This document shows positions 1-10,397 of a stretch of DNA of 64,000 bases, one piece after another. How positions within the stretch are numbered: position 1 is the stretch's first letter; each line of letters opens with the position of its first letter. Below the pieces are notes generated by a model, which was not told the DNA's origin, searched no databases, and saw only the letters and a list, made by a program, of their open reading frames with translations. Location: assembly GCF_014695915.1 (NCBI RefSeq), contig NZ_JACJPF010000056.1, positions 1 through 64,000 on the forward strand, read 5' to 3'. Source of the stretch: Trichocoleus sp. FACHB-40 (GTDB taxonomy: Bacteria > Cyanobacteriota > Cyanobacteriia > Cyanobacteriales > FACHB-T130). The position numbers and the translations under genes are program-made.

Positions 1-1
1 T

Positions 2-127
2 GTAGAGTCGGCAGTAAAACAAATTGATAGAAGGTTGAAAATTTCAGGAGCGCAGTGGTTGATGAAAAATGTTAATCAAATGCTTAAGCTTCGGTGCGCC
101 TACCTTAACGGATTAATATCCGTTTGA
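2..127 (+). mobile_element. C-terminal fragment of a transposase (ISKra4-like), cut by the window edge
   Basis: The frame is open from the left edge and ends at TGA 125-127, giving 41 residues that begin VESAVKQIDRRLKISGAQW and end RCAYLNGLISV. This ending resembles, from memory, the C-terminus of one group of ISKra4-family transposases, where a VES..KQ..RR motif precedes a conserved RCAYLNG tail. Only the tail is visible, so it cannot be said whether the element is intact to the left. I did not recognise the right inverted repeat in the following 100 bases. The family assignment rests on recalled motif similarity and is moderate. Confidence 0.5.
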
Positions 128-582
128 TGCTCAAAAGCGCAAAACCGGGATGCTCCCCTGATATCTCACATATCCATGATTTGTCTTAATTACAATAGTT
201 CTTATAACGCTCCAACTAATTTAACCTCTTTAAAACTATAAATTTATTTAAAATAATTGCCTGTTGCTGTCGAAAGGCGCAAATTTAGTATTAAGTTATT
301 ATTTATGCAGATACTTGAATATCAGGAAAAGTTTGTGCCAGTTTCAGCATTGACCTATGCGGGCAATATCAGGAAATTTAAAATAAAAAAAGTAGATAAG
401 TCACGCGCCCTACCTACTTAAGTAATTTTATAAAGAAGGATAAATCAATTCATATCAAGCCCAATTGATTACCCGTGATAAAAGAACCCAGCCTTGCCAT
501 TCCCTGCCCGCTCTTTCTAGAGGGGTTCCGGGTTCCTCTTAGTTATAGGTAATTAACCGGAAATGATATCATCCCTGATTCT
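128..582. other. intergenic region, no gene seen
   Basis: AT-rich stretch between the transposase fragment and the 3' end of the transglutaminase gene, with no open frame of note. Bases 500-540 hold a short imperfect inverted repeat around TCTAGAGGGGTTCC that could serve as a terminator for the minus-strand gene, but it lacks a T run. Confidence 0.5.
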
Positions 583-2316
583 TCATCCTTCCGCTCCGGG
601 TTGTAATTCCTCCAGAATTGTGAATATCACATGATTCAGAGCTAAATCCCCAATAGAAACTGCCTGCTTATTAACTCTCTCACCCCCACTCATCAAACTT
701 TCAAACGTGATACCTTTGCCAATCTCAGCGTGATACCAAGAAAGACCCATAAAAAACCTTGATGGATAAGGGCCTTTATCGACAACATCATCAGGATTTG
801 ATTCCATCGGCAACCAACCAAAACCAGGCAAATAAAACTCCATCCAGACATGATTAAAGTCCGGTTGCAACGGCACATTCTTTAATTCAGGATGGGGAGG
901 ACATTTGTAGCGCCCAACAGTGCGACAAGCAATCCCATTGAGTCGTGACAGTGCCAGTAAAACACCTAGATATTCGCCGCAGGAACCAACACCCCTTTCT
1001 AAAGCAACATCTGGGGGATCAATGTGAGGTTTAATGCCGTAGGAGAGAGCATCGTAAGTAAAGTTGCGAATTTTGTAAATTTTCCGCAGTAGATTAGTTT
1101 CAGTGCCAATTGCCTCCTTAGCAGCACTGCGGATAATATCTGTGTCCATTGCCAAGTCGTCATCATCCACCAGATATTTATTCTGCAATGGCGACAGATC
1201 CGGGAGCTTTTCGGCATCTCTGGGTGTGAGGCGATATTTGATGCTCCAGACTTCTAGTAAAGCTTTCCAACCGAATATATGCCGATCGCCTGTTTTCAAA
1301 CTGTCAAATTTGAACACAGCCACGCGCTGTCCGTCCTGAATTTCCTCAGTGAAAGGCAATCCCACCCATTCAATTGTCCTTACCTTCTGCCGATGAGTTT
1401 CCGAAGGCAAAGCAATTCGCCATTCGACATCTGTTAACTCCACATTGTCGAGGGGGGAAAGTTCCTCAACATAGGACATCTCAATCAAATAGCCATTAGA
1501 GAGGGCATAGCCTTCAGCTTCGTTGTAGTGAAAATACAGCGGGTGGATAAACGTGCGATCGCGATATGCTAATTCAAAATTGGGGTCAGCGTTCGGATTA
1601 TCGCGGATATATGGTTCCTCACCCGCATAAGCAACATAAAGAATATCTTGCCCAGTTTCCGGTTCAGTGTGAAAAGCCAACCCCGTCGGACGCTCAAAAG
1701 GAGTCAGTACACTGAATTTAATTTGCCCCGTAGCCCGATCTAAGCAGTAAACCGTCTGTTCAATATCATCGGAAACCCAAAGTTCCTCATCCTTAACCGT
1801 AATGTTTTCTACCCCAACCCCAGGTGCCGGAAACCGGGCAATCTGTTTACCTGTCTCCCGGCTAAAAACTAGAATATAGCCAGACTTCCGAGAAGTAATG
1901 TAAACCGTCGATTCTGCAACAGCAATACCATTAGCAGGGTAGGACAACGTAACAAATTGTTCCGGTGTCAAATCAGTTGTTGCGATCGCATTAAGTGCAT
2001 CTGTACAAAAGAAAACACTATCGTCCTGTGTACACCAAAGAGTGTCTTCCCAAAGGGCCAAGCCAGTCACACCCAGAAAATCTGGCAGATGATTAGCATT
2101 TAAGATAGTTGTGTTGTCGCTCTTGGGGTCAATTTGTAGAAGATATCCGCTAAAAGCGTCAATAGCGATCAGCGCATCTTTCCGAAAAGCCATGCCATGC
2201 AAAGCGGAGGCTCCAATCGGTCTAACTGTCCGCCGCCAAGGATTCTGTTTGACTTGTAACGCTGAATTAGGAATCATCTTAAATCTCAGTGAAGATAATG
2301 TAGGAGTGGACACCAA
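583..2316 (-). CDS. beta-propeller plus transglutaminase-like protein
   Basis: A 577-residue protein in two parts. Residues about 35-230 form repeated short blades of SMP-30/NHL type (for example GLALWEDTLWCTQDD, ENITVKDEELWVSDD, TGLAFH). Residues about 385-515 are a transglutaminase-like core: the nucleophile Cys446 lies in GSCGEYLGVLLALSRL, the histidine in NHVWMEFYLPGFGW (His489), and an acidic ESNPDD follows (Asp509). This is the Cys-His-Asp layout of bacterial transglutaminase-like cysteine hydrolases. No signal peptide or membrane segment is visible, so it is probably cytoplasmic. An alternative start is the internal Met at residue 14 (near 2277); neither start has a strong ribosome site. 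Substrate is unknown. The gene stands alone, with no operon partner. Confidence 0.75.
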   Translation of the reverse strand: MVSTPTLSSLRFKMIPNSALQVKQNPWRRTVRPIGASALHGMAFRKDALIAIDAFSGYLLQIDPKSDNTTILNANHLPDFLGVTGLALWEDTLWCTQDDSVFFCTDALNAIATTDLTPEQFVTLSYPANGIAVAESTVYITSRKSGYILVFSRETGKQIARFPAPGVGVENITVKDEELWVSDDIEQTVYCLDRATGQIKFSVLTPFERPTGLAFHTEPETGQDILYVAYAGEEPYIRDNPNADPNFELAYRDRTFIHPLYFHYNEAEGYALSNGYLIEMSYVEELSPLDNVELTDVEWRIALPSETHRQKVRTIEWVGLPFTEEIQDGQRVAVFKFDSLKTGDRHIFGWKALLEVWSIKYRLTPRDAEKLPDLSPLQNKYLVDDDDLAMDTDIIRSAAKEAIGTETNLLRKIYKIRNFTYDALSYGIKPHIDPPDVALERGVGSCGEYLGVLLALSRLNGIACRTVGRYKCPPHPELKNVPLQPDFNHVWMEFYLPGFGWLPMESNPDDVVDKGPYPSRFFMGLSWYHAEIGKGITFESLMSGGERVNKQAVSIGDLALNHVIFTILEELQPGAEG

Positions 2317-2991
2317 GCCGAGTCTGAGCGATTTTGCCTCATCGGAGTTTATTTACCTCCGATGATGGATTCAAGGCCAATCTAAAATTGGTTTGACCCT
2401 AAGAAAGCAGCCCAAGTTACCATAATTGCAACCAAGACAATTCCTCTGTGCGAACCTGAGTAATATCTTATTGGTCTGTGTCAATTGGGAACTCAGGCGA
2501 CCCTCAGGGCATCATACATAAATGATGACCCAGCTAATTTTGAGATGGCTTAATTGCGCCTAAATCCCTCCTAATGGGGATTCTTGTAACAAGCGTAAAG
2601 ATTACAAGTCGATGTTTGAAAAGAAAAAGATATTTTCTTTAGATGGTTTGATATAATTATGGACACGCAATCAGACCGCCTTGCTGCTCCAAAGCAACAT
2701 CAATCTAGCGATAGATTGTTAAACAGACCTTTCCAACGTCAGGGAGTGCAGGTTCAGCAGCCAAAACTACCTGGAGTGCTAGACTCTTCAGGTATCAAAG
2801 TAGAGAGAGTTTTTGCATCGACACCGGACACTGCGCTAGAGAAAAAATTAGGGGATTATGACAATACGCCCCGACAGGGACATAAACCACGCAGGCAACT
2901 TGGAAACAGTTTCAATTTGTTAAACGGACTCGTTGAAGCGAACATCCCACGGCTAAAGCCTTGGAAAGTGTCAACAGAAAACAATTCTATT
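2317..2991. other. intergenic region between the transglutaminase gene and the first DUF928 gene
   Basis: Contains a short perfect hairpin (CATCGGAG at 2340-2347 pairing with CTCCGATG at 2357-2364) in the leader of the minus-strand gene. The downstream frame is open from an ATG at 2659, so the DUF928 gene could be longer, but the paralogue comparison argues that 2659-2991 is leader sequence. Confidence 0.45.
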
Positions 2992-3813
2992 ATGGCTCAG
3001 ATTAAACGCTACTCAAGCATTACAACCTTAGTTGTTTCCTTCTCGCTGGGACTGGCTCTGAACGTTCCCGCACAGGCACAACTACAATCACAATCTTCCT
3101 CGCTCAGTCGCAGCCTTCCGGATAGTTGGGGATACACGCCGCCAGAGCGTGGCAACCCTGACGGCAGAGAACAGGGTGCAACACGCGGCAACGGAGGTTG
3201 CATGGTCAATAATAGTAATAATTTTGTCGGGAATAATAGTAAGCAACTCACCGCCTTGATCCCCAAAAGATCAGGTGATGGGTCAGTGGGCGTGGGTCTG
3301 ACATCAGCCGACTATCCAAGTTTCTTTTGGTATATGCCACCAACAACCGCCAAAGAGGTGGAGTTTGTGCTGAAAGAAAAAGACGAAGACGGCAAAGAGG
3401 TTTACAAAAATAGATTTGCCATCAAAGGCACTCCTGGCATTTTGAGCTTGCAACTGCCTGCTTCCGCCGATGTTCCACCCTTACGGCAGGACGAGCAATA
3501 TTACTGGGAAGTGAACGTAATTTGTAATGCTAAAGACCGCGAACAAGATATAGCGGTCTGGGGGTGGATAAAGCGCGTCGCCGTAGACCCAGAGCTTAGT
3601 AATAAACTCCAGCAGGCAAGTTTACAGGAGCGCGTTGCTCTGTATGCAAAAGCTAACTTTTGGTATGAGACGCTGGAAACATTGATGGATCTACGCCGCT
3701 TGCGTCCCAACGATCGTAATTTGGAGTATGCTTGGGAAAAATTGCTCAAATCAGCAGTCTTAGACCCGGTTGCTAAAGAGCCTCTGACTCAGGGCGCACC
3801 TAGTCCGAATTAA
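2992..3813 (+). CDS. exported DUF928-family protein, copy 1
   Basis: From ATG 2992 this is a 273-residue protein with a signal peptide (residues 1-30, ending VPAQAQ), a Gly/Arg motif GATRGNGG before a cysteine, the segment LTALIPKR, then a beta-rich domain with a second cysteine in VICNAKDREQ and a GWIKRV motif. This order matches the cyanobacterial DUF928 family, whose function is unknown. The frame is open upstream to ATG 2659, but the 273-residue version equals the length of the tandem paralogue, and both genes share the bases AACAATTCT.TTATGGC across their starts, which favours 2992. DUF928 genes often lie near two-partner secretion and CHAT genes in cyanobacteria (recalled), as they do here. 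Confidence 0.75.
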   Translation: MAQIKRYSSITTLVVSFSLGLALNVPAQAQLQSQSSSLSRSLPDSWGYTPPERGNPDGREQGATRGNGGCMVNNSNNFVGNNSKQLTALIPKRSGDGSVGVGLTSADYPSFFWYMPPTTAKEVEFVLKEKDEDGKEVYKNRFAIKGTPGILSLQLPASADVPPLRQDEQYYWEVNVICNAKDREQDIAVWGWIKRVAVDPELSNKLQQASLQERVALYAKANFWYETLETLMDLRRLRPNDRNLEYAWEKLLKSAVLDPVAKEPLTQGAPSPN

Positions 3814-4193
3814 CATAAAATCGCCTCTGTAAGAAAGTTATGAGTTATGGGTTACGAGGCCAAAGGAGCTTTTAACTCTTAACTCCTAACTTTTTCCCAA
3901 CTCCCGAAAGCGATCGCTCTCAAACTGGAAAACTAAATACATAACAGCTTCAACTATTTCAGAGTGCTATACCCGCCCTTCCTAACACGCATCGGCTCTT
4001 CAATTGTCAAATAACTGCCTTTTACAGATAGTATTTTCTAGCCGCAAAAGACAGCGCCACAATGGAAAGCAATACCATATCGATTTGTTGAAGCTCCCTA
4101 CAGGCTAGGGTTTCACGAGCCAAAATCTCAAATGGTATTAGGGGTTTACCCCTAAATATTCAAAACTCAAAATTATCACAGAACAATTCTGTT
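3814..4193. other. intergenic region between tandem DUF928 genes
   Basis: No gene. Holds short heptamer-type repeats (AGTTATGGGTTA, AACTCTTAACTCCTAAC, about 3838-3892) and a pair of ATACCAT/ATGGTAT words at about 4073 and 4133 that flank a TTTCACGAGCC segment, possibly a degenerate small mobile repeat. Confidence 0.45.
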
Positions 4194-5015
4194 ATGGCCT
4201 GGATGAAGTCCCCTCTTGTAAGAAAATCCATAGCCTTATCTATGGAACTGGTGCTACTGACGGGTTTCTCAACGTTGTTAGGCACACTGGAGCCAAAAAG
4301 CGCCCACGCAATCCCACAGCGCTTGTTAGTTGCTGATTACGAACCTCCAGTCAACATTAGCGCACCAGGACGACGGGAAGGAGGAGGAACGCGTGGCGGG
4401 AACTGTCCCATAGCAAAAAAGCCACTAACTGCGCTTATCCCCGCTAACAACATTGGGTTTACAGTCGCTCAAAATCCAGTTTTATTATTTTATCTGCCGG
4501 CAATGCCTCCCCAAGCCAAGCCCCTGCCAGTGGAGTTTGTGCTAAGGGATGGAAACGAGAAAGAGATTTATGCAACAACTTTTATGATGCCTAGAAAGTC
4601 AGGTATTGTCAGCGTCAGCGTCCCAGTGTCAGCTGATGTACCACCCCTAGAAGTTGGAAAGAATTATCATTGGTTCTTATCGATACTGTGCAATCCGCTA
4701 GAGCGATCGCCTAATATTTTTGTAGAAGGGTGGATTCGGCGTGTGCCACTCAACGCCACGCTGAATAATAATTTAAAGCAAGCCACACTCAAGGATCGCC
4801 CGGATATTTATGCAGAATCGGGCATTTGGTTCGACGCTTTGAATACTCTAGCAGCTTTGCGCCAGTCAAACCCGAAAGATTCAGCCGTATCATCTGAATG
4901 GGCAAAACTCTTGAAGGCAGTTGGGCTGGAACACATGGCAACTGAGCCTCTAGTTCCCATTAGCCCGATACCGAGTAACAACGCGACGCTTTCCCAGCCA
5001 TCGCCGAAAAATTAG
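4194..5015 (+). CDS. exported DUF928-family protein, copy 2
   Basis: A 273-residue protein and tandem paralogue of the gene before it. It has an N-terminal hydrophobic signal (residues about 12-38, ending SAHA), the motif GGGTRGGNC, LTALIPANN, a VEFVLRDGNEKEIYATTF block parallel to copy 1, a cysteine in SILCNPLERS, and GWIRRVPLN. A C-terminal region rich in leucine (residues about 195-245) resembles the helical tail of copy 1. The protein is presumably exported to the periplasm or cell surface; the biochemical role is unknown. Both copies are clearly diverged, so the duplication is not recent. Confidence 0.75.
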   Translation: MAWMKSPLVRKSIALSMELVLLTGFSTLLGTLEPKSAHAIPQRLLVADYEPPVNISAPGRREGGGTRGGNCPIAKKPLTALIPANNIGFTVAQNPVLLFYLPAMPPQAKPLPVEFVLRDGNEKEIYATTFMMPRKSGIVSVSVPVSADVPPLEVGKNYHWFLSILCNPLERSPNIFVEGWIRRVPLNATLNNNLKQATLKDRPDIYAESGIWFDALNTLAALRQSNPKDSAVSSEWAKLLKAVGLEHMATEPLVPISPIPSNNATLSQPSPKN

Positions 5016-5625
5016 TAGCCCAAGGCATTGCCACTGATGACACCACCCAGGATATTCTAAATAGCGGGGCTGAAAAGAAAATTCAATTTTTTGATTTAGA
5101 ATTAAAAATCCCCCCAAACCCCTCTAAAAGTCAAAAGGTGCTCATGTAAAAGGCAAAATAATTCTTAACTTTTGCTTTTTCCCTTTTATGGAATTAGATC
5201 CCCCCAAACCCTTCGATGGAGAAGGGCAAGGGGGGATCTCTGCGTAACACATCAAAAGGAAAATAGTATTAGCTGAGTAAAACTGGGTGAAGTTGTGGAA
5301 TAGATTTGTGCGTGAAGCGTTAGCGATCGCTACTACATAGTACCGTCAGTTATATCTAAACACTTAACTGGTGGCACAGGCATCCAGCCTGACACAACTT
5401 ATGCCATAAAATCTCTCTGGCAAAGGTGCTAAATAATACAATTCATTTATTTTTTGCTTAAACTACCATTGCTACTGCCATAAAGCTATCAGTACATTTG
5501 AGCAACGGAGTAAGAAGCAATGAAAAGACAATTGAAATTTAGCGAGGAAAATCCAGTTGAGATGACAAAAACATGGTATTTGTACAAGTTTTTAGCGGAT
5601 TAAACGTGTGGGGAAGATAGTTGCC
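5016..5625. other. intergenic region with a coding remnant and palindromic repeats
   Basis: About 610 bases without an intact gene. The first 130 bases carry a coding-like run in another frame (4979-5149, no start codon). Two copies of the common CCCCCCAAACCCCTC type repeat lie at about 5109-5130 and 5197-5238. The last 60 bases precede the tpsB-like gene; no clear promoter motif was recognised. Confidence 0.4.
5197..5238. repeat. palindromic intergenic repeat
   Basis: GATCCCCCC (5197-5205) pairs with GGGGGGATC (5230-5238), with further CCCTTC/GAAGGG pairing inside, giving a long hairpin. A related but different palindrome of the same style lies at about 30118-30185. Confidence 0.6.
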
Positions 5626-7554
5626 ATGCAATCAAGGTTTAAAGTGTTGTGGTGTGGAGTGTTAATTGAGGACGCGATCGCCCTTGGTGTATGCGTATCA
5701 ACGCTGTTGGGGTGTGTTGCTACCAGCAGTGCGAATGCTGCGACCATAGAAGCACCAGTGCTAGATGGATTAAATTTACAAAGCGAATGGGAGACGATGC
5801 AGACGATCCCAAGCGCCGAGATGGACAAAGACCAAGATCCCGATTCATTGTTGATCCCTGATTCTTCTTTAGAGGGTTCTCAACAGAGGCTGGTGCAAGC
5901 GCCGCAGATACCACCATCTATTCAGCTTCCGCCCCAGCCCGATCCTAATCGCGATCGCTTCCCGCAACCTGTACCTACCCCAGAACCCCTGCCCCAAGAG
6001 TCACCGCCACCTGTACTGACGCCAACACCAACCCCGACACCCACTACAGCGCCCTCCTCAGACAGTCTTCAAGTTAACAAAATTCAAGTCATCGGCAGCA
6101 CCATCTTTGATCAAGATGAACTGAACGCCATCACCCAAAAATTTGAGGGGCGCGTTGTCACCCTAGAAGAACTCAGAAACGTTGCCGATGCCATCACTCA
6201 GCTGTACCTAAACCAAGGCTACATTACCTCAAGAGCAATTCTTGTAGACCAAGCCGTTACCGATGGTGTCGTCCAAATTCGCGTCATCGAAGGCACCCTA
6301 GAAGAAATTAGGGTAGAAGGAACGCGCCGCTTGAATCCAAATTACATCCGTTCCAGGGTGCGCCTGGGGGCTGGTAGACCTCTCAATACAGGCAAGCTGG
6401 AAGACCAATTAAGGCTTTTGCGTATCGATCCCCTATTTAAAAACATAGAAGCCAGCCTCCGGGCTGGAAGTGGGGTTGGTCAAAGTATTCTCGTGGTGCG
6501 CGTCACCGAAGCCAACCCCTTAGAAGCCAGCTTAGGCGTTGACAACTACTCGCCTCCCAGTGTCGGTTCAGAAAGATTGGGAGTCAACCTGCGTTATCGC
6601 AACGTAACTGGGCTTGGGGATGAAATCGCTGGCTCTTATTACCATACGACGACTAGTGGCGCTGATATTTTCGACTTCAGCTATCGAATACCACTCAACG
6701 CTATGAACGGTACCCTGCAACTGAGAGCAGCACCTAATCGCAACAAAGTTACCCAACGTCCCTTTGATGTGTTTGACATTCGGGGGGAGACGGAAGTTTA
6801 CGAAATTAGTTATCGACAGCCGTTAATCCGCTCACCGCGAGAAGAATTTGCCCTTTCTTTAGGCTTTACTTATCAGGATGGTCAGACGTTCACCTTTGCG
6901 GGGCCGACTCCTTTCGGATTTGGGCCAGACGAAAATGGTGTCAGCCGCACCAGCGTGGTTAAGTTTGGACAAGATTATCTACGTCGGGATGTCAGGGGTG
7001 CATGGGCGTTGCGATCGCTCTTTAGTCTGGGCACCGGATTATTCGATGCTACTGTGAATGAAGATCCGGTTCCCGATGGTCGTTTCTTGAGCTGGCTGGG
7101 CCAAATCCAGCGAGTACAAGTCCTGAATAACGATAACTTTTTAATTCTTCAGGCAGATGTCCAGCTATCGACCAGTGGTTTGTTACCCTCCCAACAATTT
7201 GTAATTGGCGGCGGTCAATCGCTGCGCGGCTACAGGCAAAATGTCCGTGCTGCTGACAATGGCGTGAGATTTTCTATTGAAGACCGGATTACCGTCCAGC
7301 GAGACGAAGCCGGAGCCGCTATCATGCAGGTTGCCCCTTTTATAGATTTGGGGTGGGTGTGGAATGTGGATGATAACCCCAACCCATTACCTGATGAAAG
7401 ATTTTTAGCAGGTGTCGGCTTAGGGTTAATCTGGCAACCGATACCCAAGCTGAATATTAGGCTAGACTACGGCATTCCCTTAGTTAATATTGATGACCGA
7501 GGCGAAAATGCTCAAGATCAGGGTTTTTATTTCAGCGTTAACTATCAACTTTGA
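5626..7554 (+). CDS. two-partner secretion outer membrane transporter (TpsB; ShlB/FhaC/HecB family)
   Basis: A 642-residue protein from ATG 5626 (a GTG at 5608 would add six residues). Order: N-terminal hydrophobic export signal, a proline-rich linker (residues about 95-145), a POTRA_2 domain (IQVIGSTIFDQDELN ... VQIRVIEGTLEEI, about 150-230), a second POTRA-like unit (about 232-297), then a beta-barrel with the family landmark GGGQSLRGYRQN near residue 535 and a C-terminal aromatic/leucine ending typical of outer membrane proteins. TpsB proteins export large TpsA partners carrying a haemagglutinin-type N-terminal domain. The obvious partner is the FHA/CHAT protein at 11519-14806, on the same strand 4 kb downstream. 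A strong hairpin follows the stop codon. Confidence 0.88.
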   Translation: MQSRFKVLWCGVLIEDAIALGVCVSTLLGCVATSSANAATIEAPVLDGLNLQSEWETMQTIPSAEMDKDQDPDSLLIPDSSLEGSQQRLVQAPQIPPSIQLPPQPDPNRDRFPQPVPTPEPLPQESPPPVLTPTPTPTPTTAPSSDSLQVNKIQVIGSTIFDQDELNAITQKFEGRVVTLEELRNVADAITQLYLNQGYITSRAILVDQAVTDGVVQIRVIEGTLEEIRVEGTRRLNPNYIRSRVRLGAGRPLNTGKLEDQLRLLRIDPLFKNIEASLRAGSGVGQSILVVRVTEANPLEASLGVDNYSPPSVGSERLGVNLRYRNVTGLGDEIAGSYYHTTTSGADIFDFSYRIPLNAMNGTLQLRAAPNRNKVTQRPFDVFDIRGETEVYEISYRQPLIRSPREEFALSLGFTYQDGQTFTFAGPTPFGFGPDENGVSRTSVVKFGQDYLRRDVRGAWALRSLFSLGTGLFDATVNEDPVPDGRFLSWLGQIQRVQVLNNDNFLILQADVQLSTSGLLPSQQFVIGGGQSLRGYRQNVRAADNGVRFSIEDRITVQRDEAGAAIMQVAPFIDLGWVWNVDDNPNPLPDERFLAGVGLGLIWQPIPKLNIRLDYGIPLVNIDDRGENAQDQGFYFSVNYQL

Positions 7555-7557
7555 TAC

Positions 7558-7596
7558 ACTTTCTCGTTCCCAGCGTCTAACTGGGAACGAGAAAGT
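7558..7596. terminator. bidirectional terminator or palindromic repeat between convergent genes
   Basis: A perfect 16-bp stem (ACTTTCTCGTTCCCAG at 7558-7573 with its complement at 7581-7596) around a 7-base loop, four bases after the tpsB stop and facing the tgt stop. It also belongs to a dispersed GTTCCCAG..CTGGGAAC palindrome family in this window, so it may be a repeat recruited as terminator. Confidence 0.7.
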
Positions 7597-7622
7597 CAAT
7601 GTTTAACTCCTCGGTTGGCGTA

Positions 7623-8720
<1,098 letters not shown>

Positions 8721-8965
8721 TTACTTATACCAAATCGCGTTCTAACTTGTCACAATAATTTATCATTTGTCAGGCATTGGACAAATGACAAAAATGGTAT
8801 CTCCGGAAAGCAAAATGGTATTAGCCAGTACCACTAGCAAAAGTTTTTAATCCTTAGTTTTTAGTTCATTGTTACGAACTAATGACTAACGACTGACAAT
8901 CAAACTTATTAGTTATTAGATTGTTGCTAATAACTAATGACTAATCACTAATGGCTAACAACTAC

Positions 8966-9418
8966 TTAGAATGAGCAATCATCGTCATCAAATTGGACAT
9001 CCCACTTAGCAGACAGCACTTGCGTTACCATCGCTTCTAAGGCGGCGGCATTTATGCTAGGAGTGGCTTGCTCTAAGAGTGGGTTAGAAAGCGGTATCAA
9101 ACGTAATTGACGATGGTCTTGAATCAAGTCAAAATAAGATTCCTGATCTGGGGACTGGTGCAGTTGCAGATAATCAAAACTGTAGACATTGAGATAAATT
9201 GCCTGGTTGGCAATCATCGTAGACCGTTGATCGTCAGCAAATACATCCAGCACATACCCTTCTCCCTGGCTCTGAACGTTGCCATCAAGACTATGAATGT
9301 AGCGGACGCGGCCTAAATCAGCCAGCAGTCGCCGCATATCTTGCTTATTAACGACAATGCCGAAGTCAATTATACAGGGAGCTGGTAGCTTGGGCGGAGA
9401 TTGGTCGTGACTCATCAT
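8966..9418 (-). CDS. conserved hypothetical protein
   Basis: A 150-residue acidic soluble protein without signal peptide or membrane segment. It has an alternating alpha/beta pattern (IIDFGIVVNKQDMRRLLADL, YVLDVFADDQRSTMIANQAIYLNVYSFDYL) and ends in an acidic DDDD run followed by CSF. I recognise it only as a type of cyanobacterial conserved protein without assigned function. It is divergently arranged from cobS across about 200 bases. Confidence 0.65.
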   Translation of the reverse strand: MMSHDQSPPKLPAPCIIDFGIVVNKQDMRRLLADLGRVRYIHSLDGNVQSQGEGYVLDVFADDQRSTMIANQAIYLNVYSFDYLQLHQSPDQESYFDLIQDHRQLRLIPLSNPLLEQATPSINAAALEAMVTQVLSAKWDVQFDDDDCSF

Positions 9419-9617
9419 GGGAAACAGCCTTTAGTTCAAACCAGCCCGATCTTGTCTGGTCGTAGTAGATGCTTTCCTACTTGGGGAAGCAGGTAGCTAA
9501 ATAATCTAACGCCATAGGCGCTATGCGCGAGATCGAACTGCTACGAGACAATCTTAGCCCAACATTTATCGTCTGCTCCTACGCTAATCTACTGAATTTG
9601 TATTCGGAAAGTAAGAA

Positions 9618-10397
9618 GTGTCTTTTGTATCTTTTGTGATTCAAGTTTCTTCGTTTTGGCGATCGCTACTGGGGGCGATCGCGTTCTATACTTGTATACC
9701 CCTTCCTGCGGGCTGGACATTGGAATTTCAGCGCATTGCCCGCCATGCTCCGCTAGTAGGCTTATTAATTGGGGCGCTTCTGTCGCTTTGCGATGTCTGT
9801 TGGCAACAGCTGGGCGTACCCGTACTGACTCGTTCAGCCTTAGTGGTAGTGATGGGGATTGCCATCACCGGAGGTTTACACTTAGATGGGGCAATGGATA
9901 CCGCTGATGGGCTGGCAGTGCAAGATCCGTCACGGCGTTTAGAGGTGATGACGGATAGTGCGACTGGTGCCTTTGGCGCGATCGCAGCCATCGCACTGAT
10001 ACTTTTAAAAACAGCAGCCCTGACAGATATTGAATCTAACCGCTGGCTAGCGCTGATGGCAGTAGCGGGATGGGGTCGGTGGGGGCAAGTGGTAGCGATC
10101 GCTCGTTATCCCTATCTCAAACCTAGTGGCAAAGGTGCTTTTCATAAAGAGTTTATTCGCGCCCCCCAGGATATCTTGCTGGGATTGGTGTTACTAGTGC
10201 TTTTAAGCGGATTACAGCTAATTGTGTCACCCACTCGCCCTCTATTGGCGGTAATCATGGCAGTCGCAGGATGCCTTATCGCGCTTTTAACTGGTGCTTG
10301 GTTTCACCAGCAGCTGGGCGGACACACAGGAGATACCTACGGCGCAGTCGTAGAATGGACAGAAGCTTTGTTACTGTGCCTAATCACCACAATCTAA
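9618..10397 (+). CDS. cobS: adenosylcobinamide-GDP ribazoletransferase (cobalamin synthase)
   Basis: A 259-residue integral membrane enzyme that joins adenosylcobinamide-GDP and alpha-ribazole to make adenosylcobalamin (or its phosphate), the last step of the nucleotide loop pathway. Landmarks are the N-terminal [11 protein letters not shown] motif, [15 protein letters not shown] with the acidic residues of the active site, [17 protein letters not shown], and the C-terminal [20 protein letters not shown]. Five to six hydrophobic helices are visible. The start is a GTG at 9618 with a weak ribosome site; a GTG at 9636 is possible. Together with cobH at 38905 it shows the organism makes a cobamide. 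Confidence 0.92.
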   Translation: MSFVSFVIQVSSFWRSLLGAIAFYTCIPLPAGWTLEFQRIARHAPLVGLLIGALLSLCDVCWQQLGVPVLTRSALVVVMGIAITGGLHLDGAMDTADGLAVQDPSRRLEVMTDSATGAFGAIAAIALILLKTAALTDIESNRWLALMAVAGWGRWGQVVAIARYPYLKPSGKGAFHKEFIRAPQDILLGLVLLVLLSGLQLIVSPTRPLLAVIMAVAGCLIALLTGAWFHQQLGGHTGDTYGAVVEWTEALLLCLITTI

